Counted from the stretch's first letter, positions 34,640 through 46,215 are shown. The stretch: DNA of 64,000 nt from Sthenelais limicola (GCA_942159475.1 OW804094.1:12615262-12679261), one strand, 5' to 3'. The notes: a model not told the origin generated them from the letters alone. A program made the numbers and translations.

Positions 34640-34825
34640 CAGTCTAGGTTCAAAGCCTTTAAGATCAGATAAGAATGGTATGTCAGTGATTGGACGCCTA
34701 CTGCGCTAATGGTTCCCTGGCCAAAGCCTAGGCGTCCTTATGGGAGTGTAATGGCACTTTGGCGGTTTGGAGTGAGAGGCTTTCCCTCAGTTTGAAGGGA
34801 CTCTCTTAACTATGAACCTAGACTG
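34640..34825 (+). mobile_element. MITE-C copy that heads the 52-bp array
   Basis: CAGTCTAGGTTCAAAGCC left end and CCTAGACTG right end, directly followed by repeats of its own last 52 bases. Confidence 0.88.
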
Positions 34826-35745
34826 GAGAGGCTTTCCCTCAGTTTGCAGGGACTGTCTCAACTTTGGACCTAGACTGAAGAGGCTTTCCCTCAGTTTGCA
34901 GGGACTGTCTCAACTTTGGACCTAGACTGAAGAGGCTTTCCCTCAGTTTGCAGGGACTGTCTCAACTTTGGACCTAGACTGAAGAGGCTTTCCCTCAGTT
35001 TGGAGGGACTGTCTCAACTTTGGACCTAGACTGAAGAGGCTTTCCCTCAGTTTGCAGGGACTGTCTCAACTTTGGACCTAGACTGAAGAGGCTTTCCCTC
35101 AGTTTGCAGGGACTCTCTCAACTTTGGACCTAGACTGGAGAGGCTTTCCCTCAGTTTGGAGGCACTCTCTCAACTTTGGACCTAGACTGGAGTGGCTTTC
35201 CCTTAGTTTGAAGGGACTCTCTCAACTTTGGACCTAGACTGGAGTGGCTTTCCCTCAGTTTGAAGGGACTCTCTCAACTTTGGACCTAGACTGGAGTGGC
35301 TTTCCCTCAGTTTGCAGGGACTCTCTCAACTTTGGACCTAGACTGAAGAGGCTTTCCCTCAGTTTGCAGGGACTCTCTCAACTTTGGACCTAGACTGGAG
35401 TGGCTTTCCCTCAGTTTGCAGGGACTCTCTCAACTTTGGACCTAGACTGAAGAGGCTTTCCCTTAGTTTGAAGGGACTCTCTCAACTTTGGACCTAGACT
35501 GGAGTGGCTTTCCCTCAGTTTGCAGGGACTCTCTCAACTTTGGACCTAGACTGGAGAGGCTTTCCCTCAGTTTGAAGGGACTCTCTCATCTTTGGACCTA
35601 GACTGGAGAGGCTTTCCCTTAGTTTGAAGGGACTCTCTCAACTTTGGACCTAGACTGGAGTGGCTTTCCTTCAGTTTGCAGGGACTCTCTCAACTTTGGA
35701 CCTAGACTGAAGAGGCTTTCCCTCAGTTTGAAGGGACTCTCTCAT
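34826..35745 (+). repeat. 52-bp satellite grown from a MITE-C end
   Basis: About 17-18 units of GAGGCTTTCCCTCAGTTTGC, AGGGACTCTCTCAACTTTGG and ACCTAGACTGGA. They match the MITE-C terminus and vary at a few positions (GACTGAAGAGG / GACTGGAGTGG; CAGGG / AAGGG; GTCTC / TCTCT). Alternating subtypes suggest later multi-unit duplication. Confidence 0.95.
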
Positions 35746-35827
35746 CACCAGTGTTTACTTTATATTTGAATCAGCAGAGACGACCAAGAATAGTGAACTT
35801 TACATAATGTTTATGCTGAATAAAGAT
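35746..35827. mobile_element. Insertion with retroposon-like tail inside the array
   Basis: TTTATATTTGAATCAGCAGA ... ACATAATGTTTATGCTGAATAAAGAT interrupts the last unit. A close relative lies at 36742-36830 (ATCAGCATAGACCAAGAATA ... TTATGCTGAGTAAAAATC). Both end in a GAATAAAGAT-like tail. Confidence 0.55.
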
Positions 35828-35874
35828 CCCTCAGTTTGAAGGGACTCTCTTATTCCATCTTTGAGCCTAGACTG
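35828..35874 (+). repeat. Last partial 52-bp unit after the insertion
   Basis: CCCTCAGTTTGAAGGGACTC ... TTGAGCCTAGACTG resumes and closes the array. Confidence 0.85.
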
Positions 35875-36741
35875 AAATTGACCCCATTTTTACATTCTAC
35901 GGTATTTTTTTAAAAAAAAATTCGTGAATGTTAGTGAATTGGGTACTATTCTGTCAATCATCCTGAATAGCAAGTTCATGTGATACATTTTGAGGTGTTG
36001 GTGTTGAGGATTGGTGTGAGGAGTGTGGACACTTATCTGGGAGGATACTTGGATGCCCATCTCTGTTATGTAATTCACACCAACACTACTAACTTTGCAC
36101 CTATGCAAGGACTGCTTGATTGACAACCTTCTACCATCTCTGCAGTAAATCCCTGAAGGCCAGTGACATCCGATTGGTTGACATTTGTTGTATTCTTTTG
36201 GCTCTCTTTGTTTGATTGACAAGTTGCCACTTAAGGCCACTGTATAGGTTTTGAGAGGAACCCATTTAGAGAGGAACACCCATGCCTGAATCTGAGTGAT
36301 CTTTACTACTTAGTAATTGTTTCCACTGTTATTAAGTTCACAGTAATACAGATTGTTTCAACAAGGTTAACCAGTATACATGATTAAATGATTGGGAAAT
36401 GAATGACTGCACATTACATTTGTACCAGAAATGATACTATGGTTAAGTAAATGTTAATAAACATTGATAAATGGCAAAACAGTGTTATGTTCTTTATCCA
36501 ATATTATTATCACAAAATTTACACATATAATTAAATATAAGCACTTTTAATTAAATATTAAGCATTTTCAGTCGAGCAAAAACTAAACTGCTAACTATGA
36601 CTTGCCATTGCGCACAAATAGTTGACCGTAGAGTTTGTTTCCTTTGGAAACACACAATATATACATTAACTTAAACTGATTATAAAGTTAAACAGAAAAA
36701 TAGTTCATTAAATGATTGATTAACTTAATAAACTTATAACT
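35875..36741. other. Intronic stretch, no secure feature
   Basis: A minus-strand frame of 129 codons (35890-36279) is open here but shows no known motif or clean splice borders, so I do not call it a gene. Confidence 0.4.
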
Positions 36742-36830
36742 TGTTTGTTTATATTTAAATCAGCATAGACCAAGAATAGTGTACTTGACATAATATAATG
36801 ATTATGCTGAGTAAAAATCTTTAAATACAA
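36742..36830 (+). mobile_element. Retroposon-like repeat
   Basis: Relative of 35746-35827, with ATCAGCATAGACCAAGAATA and a TGCTGAGTAAAAATCTTTAA tail. Probably a SINE 3' part. Confidence 0.45.
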
Positions 36831-37430
36831 CACATCCACAAAGCATATTGCCAACGTGCCATATGAAATGTATCCCGCTCATATTCAAGGAATATCATGA
36901 TTATGTAATGTTACAATGTTTGTAAACGGTCCTGGGAACATCCTGATGAGACAGCTACAACTTTTTCCCTCGGTGTTGGATGATTAAATACGTAGGTAAG
37001 ATGTAATATCTGAGAACGCTTTAAGTAAACAATGGCAATTACGTATGTATAGCTCCGGAACAATAACAATAACAATAACAGACAGCACATAGTTTCACAT
37101 AGGATGGATGATCTCAGTACGGTCCCTGCACCATATAGCACCAGGCCACATAAATACGGACATAAATATCTATAAATATACATACATACAGTCCAGAGAA
37201 GCGTGCAAACCTAGACAGTCCTGCACTATAGAAATAGATTGCAGATGCAATATCAAATTTTATAATAATTTGAATCATTAAATCACCTGCGGTTAACACA
37301 GGGAATTTCATAGATGATTCATTTTCCACATTATCCTCAATCAACATGTGGAGAATGGGGGATTAAAGTGCACCTTTATTGCGATGAATCAATGGGTATG
37401 GCTAGTGTTTATATGCATGTGCTCTATAGC
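36831..37430. other. Intronic stretch, nothing recognised
   Basis: No family match and no convincing exon. Confidence 0.4.
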
Positions 37431-37505
37431 CAGTCTGAATGGTCAATTGGGTAGGCTGTCAGACTTCCAAACTGGACATTGTGAGGTTGAGTCCCAGAGC
37501 AGCCA
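37431..37505 (+). mobile_element. Degenerate tRNA-like SINE head
   Basis: TGGTCAATTGGG resembles a Pol III A box, and GAGGTTGAGTCCC about 40 bases later resembles a B box with one base missing. No complete cloverleaf is evident. Confidence 0.35.
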
Positions 37506-37767
37506 GTCATTTATTTGTCTCATTTTCGAGTTATTTTATTTTTTAATTTCACTAATATCTTCACCTCTGGAACTCGGATTTCTTTTAAACTCACACATGT
37601 AGTTATAGATGCAATTCCCTTTTGATTGGTGAAAGAATTAGGGAGTCTAATATCGAAGTAGGGAGAAGTTGTATAGGGTTTGGAGACATAGAGGCATATA
37701 GGTTCTGGGTGGCAGTCATAAGCTTGTGTTTATTTTCGGTGAAAATGGTTTTCGCATGGGCCACGAT

Positions 37768-37970
37768 TCGTCTAGGATCAAAGTCTCTCAGATTAGATAA
37801 GAATGGTATGTCACTGATTGGACGCCTACTGCGCTAACTGTTTCCTAGGCGTCCTAATGGGATTATAATGACATTTTGCAGTCCTAATGGAATTATAATG
37901 GCACTGTGCGGTTTGGAGCGAGAGGCTTTGCTTCCGTTTGAAGGGACTTTCTCATCTTTGAGCCTAGACT
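37768..37970 (+). mobile_element. MITE-C copy
   Basis: CGTCTAGGATCAAAG left end and CCTAGACT right end with a complete body. Flanks do not match. Confidence 0.85.
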
Positions 37971-38503
37971 TGTTATGTATTACCATGCTACTCGATTATA
38001 ATATTATAATGTGTATTAATATGTACATTTACCATACTACACCCTACGGTGTAGCATCGTAATATTACACTGTTCCAGCATTGGATGTTCCTACATTATA
38101 CATTTTGCTGTTGTGTAGGCGCAATTTGGGGGAGAAAAGGATTAATAATGTGAACTGTTTTATTTCTTTAAGTACATACCAAGGCCATTCACATGTACTC
38201 ATAACATGTTTGAGCATTCCCCATGATTAATAAGTTGAAAGAGAGCCATATTTAAAATAGTGGGATTTCGGTGTACACCGAAATGAATAATTGTAAATGA
38301 GAGTGCTCTTCCTAGGGACAGTCAGCTGATTAGTCATTATTTGAATTTGCATAATGTTTTTATCCTCACTTGATGCTAGTTATCACATTATTGTGTGTGT
38401 AATATTATAGTTTTCCATGCATACAATACATAATGAAAACCTTCTGTGTCTTATCAAATTTTCCAGGCATACCAACAAGATTAAGTTCTCATAACTACTG
38501 GTG
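37971..38503. other. Intronic stretch
   Basis: Contains the short palindrome ATTTCGGTGTACACCGAAAT at 38264-38283. Nothing else recognised. Confidence 0.45.
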
Positions 38504-38601
38504 AAAGCCCATATCCACTAAGCTGCTCCTCGTGCGATTTTGTGCCGCAGGCCCTTGTCCATCAAATAGCATGAGAATTGGCTTAGTGGATAAGGGCCTT
38601 T
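38504..38601. mobile_element. 98-bp inverted-repeat element
   Basis: AAAGCCCATATCCACTAAGC at the left and GCTTAGTGGATAAGGGCCTT at the right. A miniature element of unknown superfamily. Confidence 0.65.
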
Positions 38602-38752
38602 ATTTATCACATTATTCCTCGATAATACAAATGATGTAGTCAGTTTTTTGTGCAGACAGTGTCGGTTTGTATACTGTTATTTAGACTCTTGTATGTTTAG
38701 TGGATCAATACCAAGACATTGGAGAGATCACAGAGGTGGACTCTTTTATAAT

Positions 38753-38890
38753 TATTCCATGATTTGGCCGTGAGAGTGACGTATATCGGATATACGCCAC
38801 CAGTGACGTACTGTTGGCTCATACGCCACTAGTATTGAAACTAGTCCTGTTTTCCATGAAATCGTTTTTTAAACATAAAATCATGGAATA
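38753..38890. mobile_element. 138-bp inverted-repeat element
   Basis: TATTCCATGATTT and AAATCATGGAATA form perfect 13-bp ends. The interior holds repeated ATACGCCAC segments. Confidence 0.65.
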
Positions 38891-38898
38891 AAACAAAA

Positions 38899-39029
38899 AT
38901 ACCATAGTGTGAAGTCTTTGGTGAATAATACCTGATATGAGTAAGCCCAGAAGCAACTCTGTCTACGGCCTCTTTAGTTCTGGACTTACTCAGTGAGTAT
39001 TGTCCACCTCGTACTCCACACTATGGTAT
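38899..39029. mobile_element. 131-bp inverted-repeat element
   Basis: ATACCATAGTGTG and CACACTATGGTAT form 13-bp perfect ends. It lies 8 bp after the previous element; the two are unrelated in sequence. Confidence 0.65.
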
Positions 39030-39518
39030 TCTTACTATCTATACCAATTTATAACCTGAATGTTGCTTAAGAATTCATATCATAACTTAGCTAGTTACCA
39101 CATCTGCAACATCCAGATATGCACAGTGTGTTTTGTGTAGAAACCACATGTTAATATCCCACTATCTTTATTTAAAATATAACAAATATTTAAATCATAT
39201 TAAACCTGTCTAATGCGTATTAATACATGTATATTGTCATCGTTCTAGCTTCTACCATTTACCGTAATACTTCCCCTGTGCACGACGGCACCTGGCAAAT
39301 TCCCTCAATAAACGCCAATCAGGGAAAGCATAAGATCCTATCCATATCATCACCACATAATGTAATATTTATATACCCTTTAATACAACACTTAGACAAG
39401 TGTTTCCTGCAGATTATCACGCAGACACTTGTTGATCTCATACATGTACATAAAGAATGTTGGGGGAATCACCGCTAGAGATAATTTTAGCAGGATATAA
39501 ACAGGGTTGTTGTTATAT
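39030..39518. other. Intronic stretch, nothing recognised
   Basis: No family match. Confidence 0.4.
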
Positions 39519-39733
39519 GGGTCACAATTGGCCTTCATTCCCCTCAAATAATCCAAATTTAAGACGAAAATCCGGTTCAAGATACAGTTCAACATAACAA
39601 GACAGATTTATTGAATGAATACAATACAGAATAGACTCAGATATACTCAGTATTTATCATTTTTCACTCTAATTTAGCAGAATTTGAGAGATGTGTAGAA
39701 CTGTAGATCGTGCATTTTCTGAAAATCCGACCC
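39519..39733 (-). mobile_element. MITE-A copy, internally deleted
   Basis: GGGTCACAATTGGCCTTCAT start lacks part of the terminal repeat. CCGACCC end. Confidence 0.8.
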
Positions 39734-40073
39734 ACAGAGAAAAGGAATACAAACTATAAGGTTATCTTTCCCACTCAGAGTGGCAATGTCACAAGATAAC
39801 CTGTTTCATACTACCTACTTATTGCATTCCACATAAACATCTGGTAAAATCATCAAGAATTGGGTTACCAATAACTTTCGTTTGCTATGTCTAGGAAGAC
39901 AAAATAATGTTATTTCTGTACTAATTCTCTGAAACTCTAACCAATCTGTGTCCCACGGTGACGGCAAATAAACAATTATTGTTTTTGTTATGGATTGATA
40001 TAGATCCCCAGACGCCCTGGGAAATATCATTGCACATTCACATTGCATTCCCATAAAGAATATGGGTCAGATT

Positions 40074-40298
40074 TTCAGAAAATGTACAATTCAACTTCGC
40101 CAATCTTCTCAAATAACCCAAATTTCAGACGAAAATAAAGTTCAAAATTCAGTTCAACCTAACCAAACAGATTGCTAGTATCAATTCAGTGTCGAATAAG
40201 CTCGAATTCACCTAGTATTAACCAAATTGCAGCCTAATTTAACAGAATTTCCTCAATGTGTAGAGCTGCCAATTGTACATGTTCTGAAAATCTGACCC
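40074..40298 (-). mobile_element. MITE-A copy (225 bp), TSD ATAT
   Basis: GGGTCAG...CTGACCC with ATAT on both sides. Confidence 0.9.
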
Positions 40299-40327
40299 AT
40301 ATAGTTGATAGAATTGATGCCACAATA

Positions 40328-40667
40328 GGGGATTTGCATAGCCGCCATTTTGAATCTTGATTCGCATGGAATTATGGGACTAAGGGTACAGTATAAAATC
40401 TATAGAAATCATGCCATGTTCAGCATGGAATATTTATCAATGTTATAATGTCAATATCCATGTGTTATACATTTTCCATAAGACAAGCCTCCATCTTTCC
40501 CATCATGCATTTGGTTTTCATAGATGATTTATACAAGCTATGATATTGGTGAAAACATTTTTGCAATTTTCGATGAAATATTGCCAAATATTTGTATAAC
40601 AGATTTCATCAGAATCCATCCCAGCATGCACTGCAGTAGGCATGCACAGTGAGACATGCAACTCCCC
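40328..40667 (-). mobile_element. MITE-B full copy, inverted partner of the next
   Basis: GGGGATTTGCATAGCCGCCA start and ATGCAACTCCCC end, TA on both sides, 340 bp. It meets the next copy at CCCCTATAGGGG. Confidence 0.92.
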
Positions 40668-40671
40668 TATA

Positions 40672-41018
40672 GGGGATTTGCATGTGCCACTGCGCATACC
40701 TGTTACAGTGCATGCTGGGATGGAGTCTGACGAACAAATATTTGGCAAAATCTTTATCTAAAATTTCAAGAATGTTTTCACAAATATCATATTTATATAT
40801 ATGATCTATGAAAACCCAAATGGATGATGGGAAATATGGGGAGTTGTGTGATGGAAACATGTATAACATATGGATATTGACAGTAGAGACCAGTATAAAT
40901 AAAGTTTTAAAAAAGAGCATGCTGAACTTGTCATGTTTTCTATAGATTTTACACTGTATCCCAAGCTCCATAATTCCATGCGAATCAAGGTTCAAAATGG
41001 CGGCTATGCAAATCCCCC
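40672..41018 (+). mobile_element. MITE-B full copy
   Basis: GGGGATTTGCATGTGCCACT start and GGCTATGCAAATCCCCC end, TA on both sides. It is in opposite orientation to the neighbour, so both form a 690-bp inverted repeat. Confidence 0.92.
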
Positions 41019-41229
41019 TATTGAATACATTTAATATAAAAGCCATATGTATAGGACACACTGTGGAATGATTGAGAGCCAATGGCAAAGGCATGTGTTT
41101 CCATTTTCAGACACAAAGTTGGCGCCAGATTATAAAGAAGCAATAAATGCCACCAGTATTTTATGTGTATACCTGCAAGTGTATGTGTGTGTCCCTCTAT
41201 GTATCTGTGTGTGCATGTGTATGAATGTA

Positions 41230-41455
41230 GGCGTCAGATTTCAGAAAAGGTACAAATCATCGTCACCAATCGTCTCAAAAAACCCATATTTAAGACAAAA
41301 ATGTGCTTCAAAATGCAGTTTAACATAACAGAACTGATACTTTAAATCAATGCGATACTAAATATACTCAGATATTCTTCATTTTTCAGCTTTATTTAGC
41401 AGAATTTCCTGAATGTGTAGAGCTGCCAATTGTACATTTTCTGAAAATCTGACCC
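41230..41455 (-). mobile_element. MITE-A copy
   Basis: Left end GGCGTCAGATTTCAGAAAAG, right end CTGACCC followed by GTAT. It is embedded in a TGTATG-rich low-complexity region. Confidence 0.8.
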
Positions 41456-41520
41456 GTATGTATGTGTGTGCATGTTTCTGTTTTTATTCATTATAGGCCA
41501 TGTATGTATGTATGTATGCC
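41456..41520. repeat. (TATG)n microsatellite
   Basis: ATGTATGTATGTATG runs on both sides of a short unique stretch. Confidence 0.75.
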
Positions 41521-41734
41521 AAATATTTTTTTAATTGTCCGTAGATATTTAATATGATTGCATAAGACGCATACCAACTAGCGGTTGTATTCTTGTGTCG
41601 CCATAAAAAAAATCTTTAAATGTACAGTATACAATGACAGCATTAGGCATACCAATATAATTTCTCTTACAAAACGCATTGCGTTTATAGATATAGAAAC
41701 TAGTAATTAATCACCATACTGTGAGTATGAATGT

Positions 41735-41945
41735 GTATATGCATGTGCATACATGTTTGATCACAAGTATGTGAGTATGTATAGAGTATATGTGTACATG
41801 TATACATACATGCATGGATGTTTGCATGTGTACATGTATATATGCATGCATGCATGTGCACATGTATACATACATGTATGTGTAAATTTAGGCATGCATA
41901 TGGATGTATACATGCATGTATACATGTATACTAATATAATTAGAA
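41735..41945. repeat. Alternating purine-pyrimidine tract (ATGCATGTACATGTATAC)n
   Basis: A 200-bp low-complexity run of CATG, TACA and GCAT steps rich in self-complementary words. It is prone to cruciform or Z-type structure. Confidence 0.8.
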
Positions 41946-42464
41946 TGCCATCATCCCTGTGCCTCTCTATGTACTTTCTTAGAAGGGAATGACTCTGCAG
42001 CTAAGTACTAGGTCTTGTTTACTGTTGTGCGTACTACGCGTTCAGTACTGCGTCGCTCCCTGGAGCCTCAGTAGTTCTGTAAACACACATTATCTTCCTG
42101 CTACAGTCAGAAAAATACCCAGATTAAATTATACCACTGCAGATAGTAAACATAAACAAACTCGGCGCAGAATTGGCTGAGGCTAGCCTTAAAAGGTAAA
42201 CGTTACATGAGTAGATACATGTTAACTTCCTTCACTAGACAATTTCCCACGCTGGAGAATTGGAAAATTGCAGGAGAATTGGAACAAGGGCATGATGTAT
42301 GTATGTGTGTGAAGACATCAGCTTCTACGGTTAGTAAACCTGAAGGAAATAAATATTGGTTTCGTTATCATGTATTAGATGTTGGTCAGGGTATCGGAAA
42401 ATCATAGACAATTGGCAGCTATACGCATTTAATTGCATTTCCTGACGTAGTCGGAAGAACTGTT

Positions 42465-42668
42465 CAGTCTAGGTCCAAACCCTCAGATCAGATAAGAATG
42501 GTATGTTAGACTACTCCGCTAATCAGTTTCCTGGCCTAGAACTCGGCGTTTTAATGGAAATATAATGACATTTTGTGGTCTTAGTGGAATTATAATGGCA
42601 CTTTGCGATTAGAGGCGAGAGGCTTTCCCTTCGTTTGAAGGGACTCTCTCAACTTTGGGCCTAGACTG
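42465..42668 (+). mobile_element. MITE-C full copy, TSD TGTT
   Basis: 204 bp. CAGTCTAGGTCCAAACCC start, GGGCCTAGACTG end, TGTT on both sides. Confidence 0.93.
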
Positions 42669-43388
42669 TGTTAAACACAGGCCTCATACATGATTGCTGA
42701 CATCTTATAGGTAATCAGTATATAAGAACTTGATATCATAATTCATATCTAAAATTTGATAATTTCGTATATAATAATCAATTGGCATGGTAAAAATACC
42801 CTGCAATAGCACTCCTGTCTACCTCCTTTATGTAATGAATTCTGCTTAGTTAGAATGAAAATTATGAGGTATTTTTAATTATATTGTGCTGTCTTTTGAG
42901 CCTCACTTTTGAAAAAAAAGCCCACAAAATAACCCACCCCCCCCCATATTGCATGGTTGTTTGAGAACCGTATATAGTTATTTGCTTGATATATCTTTTC
43001 CATGTTTTATCTGAATCTGAAATTTCTTCCAAGTCACTAAAACTGCCCAGTAGATTACATGAAGTAGGCCTTATAAGACATATAAAGGACCACTGATGTG
43101 GTGCAAACAAAAGATTAAAAAGATCAATTCGAGTGATATTTCATAATAATTTAGGAAAATCTTCCAGGGAAACTTTCGGTCGCTTTATAACAAATTATAA
43201 GAACTAAAGCGTGTAAATAGCTTGCAAAACAAAGATAACAAAGATACGCAATTGTTGTTTATATGAGAGACTTTAATCACAACAATATGTACAAATAAAT
43301 TATTGGCATATATTATATCTATAGCATGTCAATTCCATGCATCATTTATAGAATACCAGCAACATATTCATTAATCTAAGACAACGGA
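42669..43388. other. Intronic stretch, nothing recognised
   Basis: No family match or exon. Confidence 0.4.
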
Positions 43389-43753
43389 TAAGCTGCACTC
43401 TCAGCTATCTTACCAGATTTACACATATTGTGACTCATAGGATTGAATTCATCAATATTCTGCTGCTGTTACAATTTTAATGCAAGAATATCAAGTTGGA
43501 TTGGCCGAGAGAAAACGTGGGCGATAATAAGTGAAGTTTCGGCAGGAAAGGATTTTGGCAGGTGTCCGAAATATAAATGTGAACTTTTAAGAAGCCCTGC
43601 AGCAAAAACAACTGGAAAAAACCTCAAGAATTTTGGTCAAATGACTTTTAAATGGGCCTGAACAGAACAGAACAAAAATTAGAAATCTTTAGAATGGAAC
43701 AAAAAGTAGAAAATGTTAGTTATTGACCGACCTTAACTGAGAGGGCAGCTTTA
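43389..43753. mobile_element. MITE-E copy
   Basis: AAGCTGCACTCTCAGCTATC start and AACTGAGAGGGCAGCTTTAA end. The body has CCCTGCAGCAAAAACAACTG and a TTTTGGTCAAATGACTTTTA segment shared with 51688-52133 and, reversed, 46283-46606. Confidence 0.82.
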
Positions 43754-44167
43754 ATCCAAGCATGTTTCCGAGTCTCCGTGACTTTGGTCACAGATTTCAG
43801 GCTTTTCAAGACTTTTCCAGGCCCATGTCAGTGTTCTCTAGACCCTTATACTATTGTTGTACAGTAGTAAATTATGTAATTAATGTGTATTTGTTTCATC
43901 ATTCACAGTTTAATTTTTTTAAATTTTCAGTATAAGTGTGAGATAAGAAACTGGCAATATTTTCCAGGGCATTTAAGAGATATCTGTAGAATTCAACCCT
44001 GGGTGTTTTTCCACGCCCTTCACACAAAATGCCCATGATTCAGACCTGGAGTTTATTTTTTATATACGTCAACAAAATATAATGTCAATTTAAAAGGAAA
44101 TGTCATGGTTAAATCTAACCAAATTCCTCAAGCAATCTGTTAGAACCTGCCTGGCAGTCTATGAGGT
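43754..44167. other. Intronic stretch, nothing recognised
   Basis: No family match. Confidence 0.4.
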
Positions 44168-45062
44168 TATCTATTCCACACAGTAGCTGAGGACTGTAAG
44201 GAGGGAGGGATCTATTTCCCACAACAGCTGAGGGCTGTAAGGAGGGATCTATTTCCCACAACAGCTGAGGGCTGTAAGGAGGGAGGGATCTATTTCACAC
44301 AACAGCTGAGGGCTGTAAGGAGGGATCTATTTCCCACAACAGCTGAGGGCTGTAAGGAGGGAGGGATCTATTTCCCACAACAGCTGAGGGCTGTAAGGAG
44401 GGATGGATCTATTTCATACAACAGCTGAGGGCTGTAAGGAAGGAGGGATCTATTTCCCACAACAGCTGAGGGCTGTAAGGAGGGAGGGATCTATTCCACA
44501 CAACAGCTGAGGGCTGTAAGGAGGGAGGGATCTATTTCCCACAACAGCAGAGGGCTGTAAGGAGGGAGGGATCTATTTCCCACAACAGCTGAGGGCTGTA
44601 AGGAGGGAGGGATCTATTTCCCACAACAGCTGAGGGCTGTAAGGAGGGAGGGATCTATTTCCCACAACAGCTGAGGGCTGTAAGGAGGGAGGGATCTATT
44701 TCCCACAACAGCTGAGGGCTGTAAGGAGGGAGGGATCTATTTCCCACAACAGCTGAGGGCTGTAAGGAGGGAGGGATCTATTTCCCACAACAGCAGAGGG
44801 CTGTAAGGAGGGAGGGATCTATTTCCCACAACAGCTGAGGGCTGTAAGGAGGGAGGGATCTATTTCATACAACAGCTGAGGGCTGTAAGGAGGGAGGGAT
44901 CTATTTCCCACAACAGCTGAGGGCTGTAAGGAGGGATCTATTTCCCACAACGGCTGAGGGCTGTAAGGAGGGAGGGATCTATTTCATACAACAGCTGAGG
45001 GCTGTAAGGAGGGAGGGATCTATTTCCCACAACAGCTGAGGGCTGTAAGGAGGGAGGGATCT
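44168..45062. repeat. 40-bp minisatellite, about 23 units
   Basis: Unit GGAGGGATCTATTTCCCACA plus ACAGCTGAGGGCTGTAAGGA. Some units are 36 bp because one GGAG is missing, and CCCACA/CATACA variants occur in a recurring order. Each unit holds CAGCTG and an imperfect ACAGC..GCTGT hairpin. Homogeneous, so probably recent. Confidence 0.95.
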
Positions 45063-45801
45063 AGATCTTAGTTATATAATTGCAGGGTATCCTACGATGC
45101 ATTCCTTATCCTCCATAAATAACCTTGATGTAATTGATACACTTAATCATTGAGTAGTTGGTTTCGATATATCGTCTCAACTATTACTACGACTTCTGTA
45201 GCCTATTTTGGCTTATTTTAAAAGGAAAAAAAGTCTCAGAAGATCACCTCGTTACAACTGTATGGATGGATTCGTTTCTTACTCCTTGAAGAAAACATTG
45301 AACAATAAACGAACATTGAGCCTCGCCGATATTATCTACGTTTCTATTTAATTTTGATGTAATTAAAAAAAAATCAGCATCTTCTGAGAAAAATGTATGC
45401 AGGCATAATGTTGAGCTGAATAACCGACGGGATATTCGGAAGAGCTGTGACTAGCACAGACAATATTCCACTTCCATTCTTCTTTTGATTTAACATGTAT
45501 GTAAATGTGAAATGGAAATAAAATCTTATAATAATGATAATAAAAACTTTAAAATACAAAAAATACTAAATGTGTGTAGCTGGTTGTACATGTGTCTGGG
45601 CCGTGTATAGCATGGTCAGCAGGCCACCTGCTGCTGATGCAGCATAACTTCTACTGTGTTCACAATCGCCGCACTGAAAACGAACAGAAGCAGCAGCAAA
45701 TATAAACTTCAGTAAGTATGGGTTTGCACGCATGTATATGTATAAATCAAATGCCTTCATAAATAAACATTGGAAAATCATAATCAAAATCAAAATCAAA
45801 A
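45063..45801. other. Intronic stretch; one weak exon-like segment
   Basis: On the minus strand, TTCTGTTCGTTTTCAG at 45676 precedes an open segment reading CGDCEHSRSYAASAAGGLLT. I could not identify it or pair it with other exons. Confidence 0.35.
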
Positions 45802-45937
45802 CAGTCTAGGCTCAGAGCCTCTCAGGTCAGATAAAATTGGTATGTGATTAGACGCGTACTGCGCTAATGGCTTTCCTGGCCATAGAGTAGGCTTTCTCTC
45901 AATTTGCAGGGACTGTGTCAACTCTGAGCCTAGACTG
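45802..45937 (+). mobile_element. MITE-C copy, internally deleted
   Basis: 136 bp with exact CAGTCTAGG and CCTAGACTG ends. The middle third is missing. Confidence 0.88.
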
Positions 45938-46099
45938 AATACATTTACATGATATTGAAAGCATGGAGGAGCATTCAGGGAGATACATATAATAGGGTTG
46001 GATTCAATTGAAAGTTAAGTAAATTAAGGGAAACTCAACTGAACTGAAACAAACCAAAGTGTTGAATTTTGGTGATTTTTTTTATTTGGCAACCCTTTC

Positions 46100-46126
46100 A
46101 TGAAATTAATATATATTAATTTCAAG
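46100..46126. repeat. Short perfect palindrome
   Basis: GAAATTAATATATATTAATTTC. Confidence 0.8.
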
Positions 46127-46153
46127 GAGAAGTTTTTTGCAAAATCGCAAGAG

Positions 46154-46215
46154 ATACTATTTTATATAACCTCCTGATGAAGCCAAAACCGAAATGCGAA
46201 AGGGTGGCTATATAA
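46154..46215 (+). ncRNA. Hammerhead-like motif, probably degenerate
   Basis: CCTGATGA ... CCGAAATGCGAAAGG lies between ATTTTATATAACC and GGCTATATAAAAT, which pair as an outer stem. CTGATGA and GAAA are the two invariant boxes of hammerhead ribozymes in the correct order, but stem II (AGCCAAAACC) does not pair well. Could be a retroelement relic. Confidence 0.3.

Noticed and set aside
35890..36279. 129-codon minus-strand ORF
   Set aside because: No recognisable domain, no clean splice sites, and no partner exon; the composition is not clearly coding.
39815..40054. 79-codon minus-strand ORF
   Set aside because: Length is within chance for this base composition and no motif is seen.
44168..45062. 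Regularly spaced repeats resembling a CRISPR array
   Set aside because: The units are directly adjacent with no unique spacers, and this is a eukaryotic genome.
45566..45680. Exon-like segment CGDCEHSRSYAASAAGG with a good acceptor
   Set aside because: The pyrimidine tract and CAG are convincing, but three frames are partly open and no family or neighbouring exon could be found.
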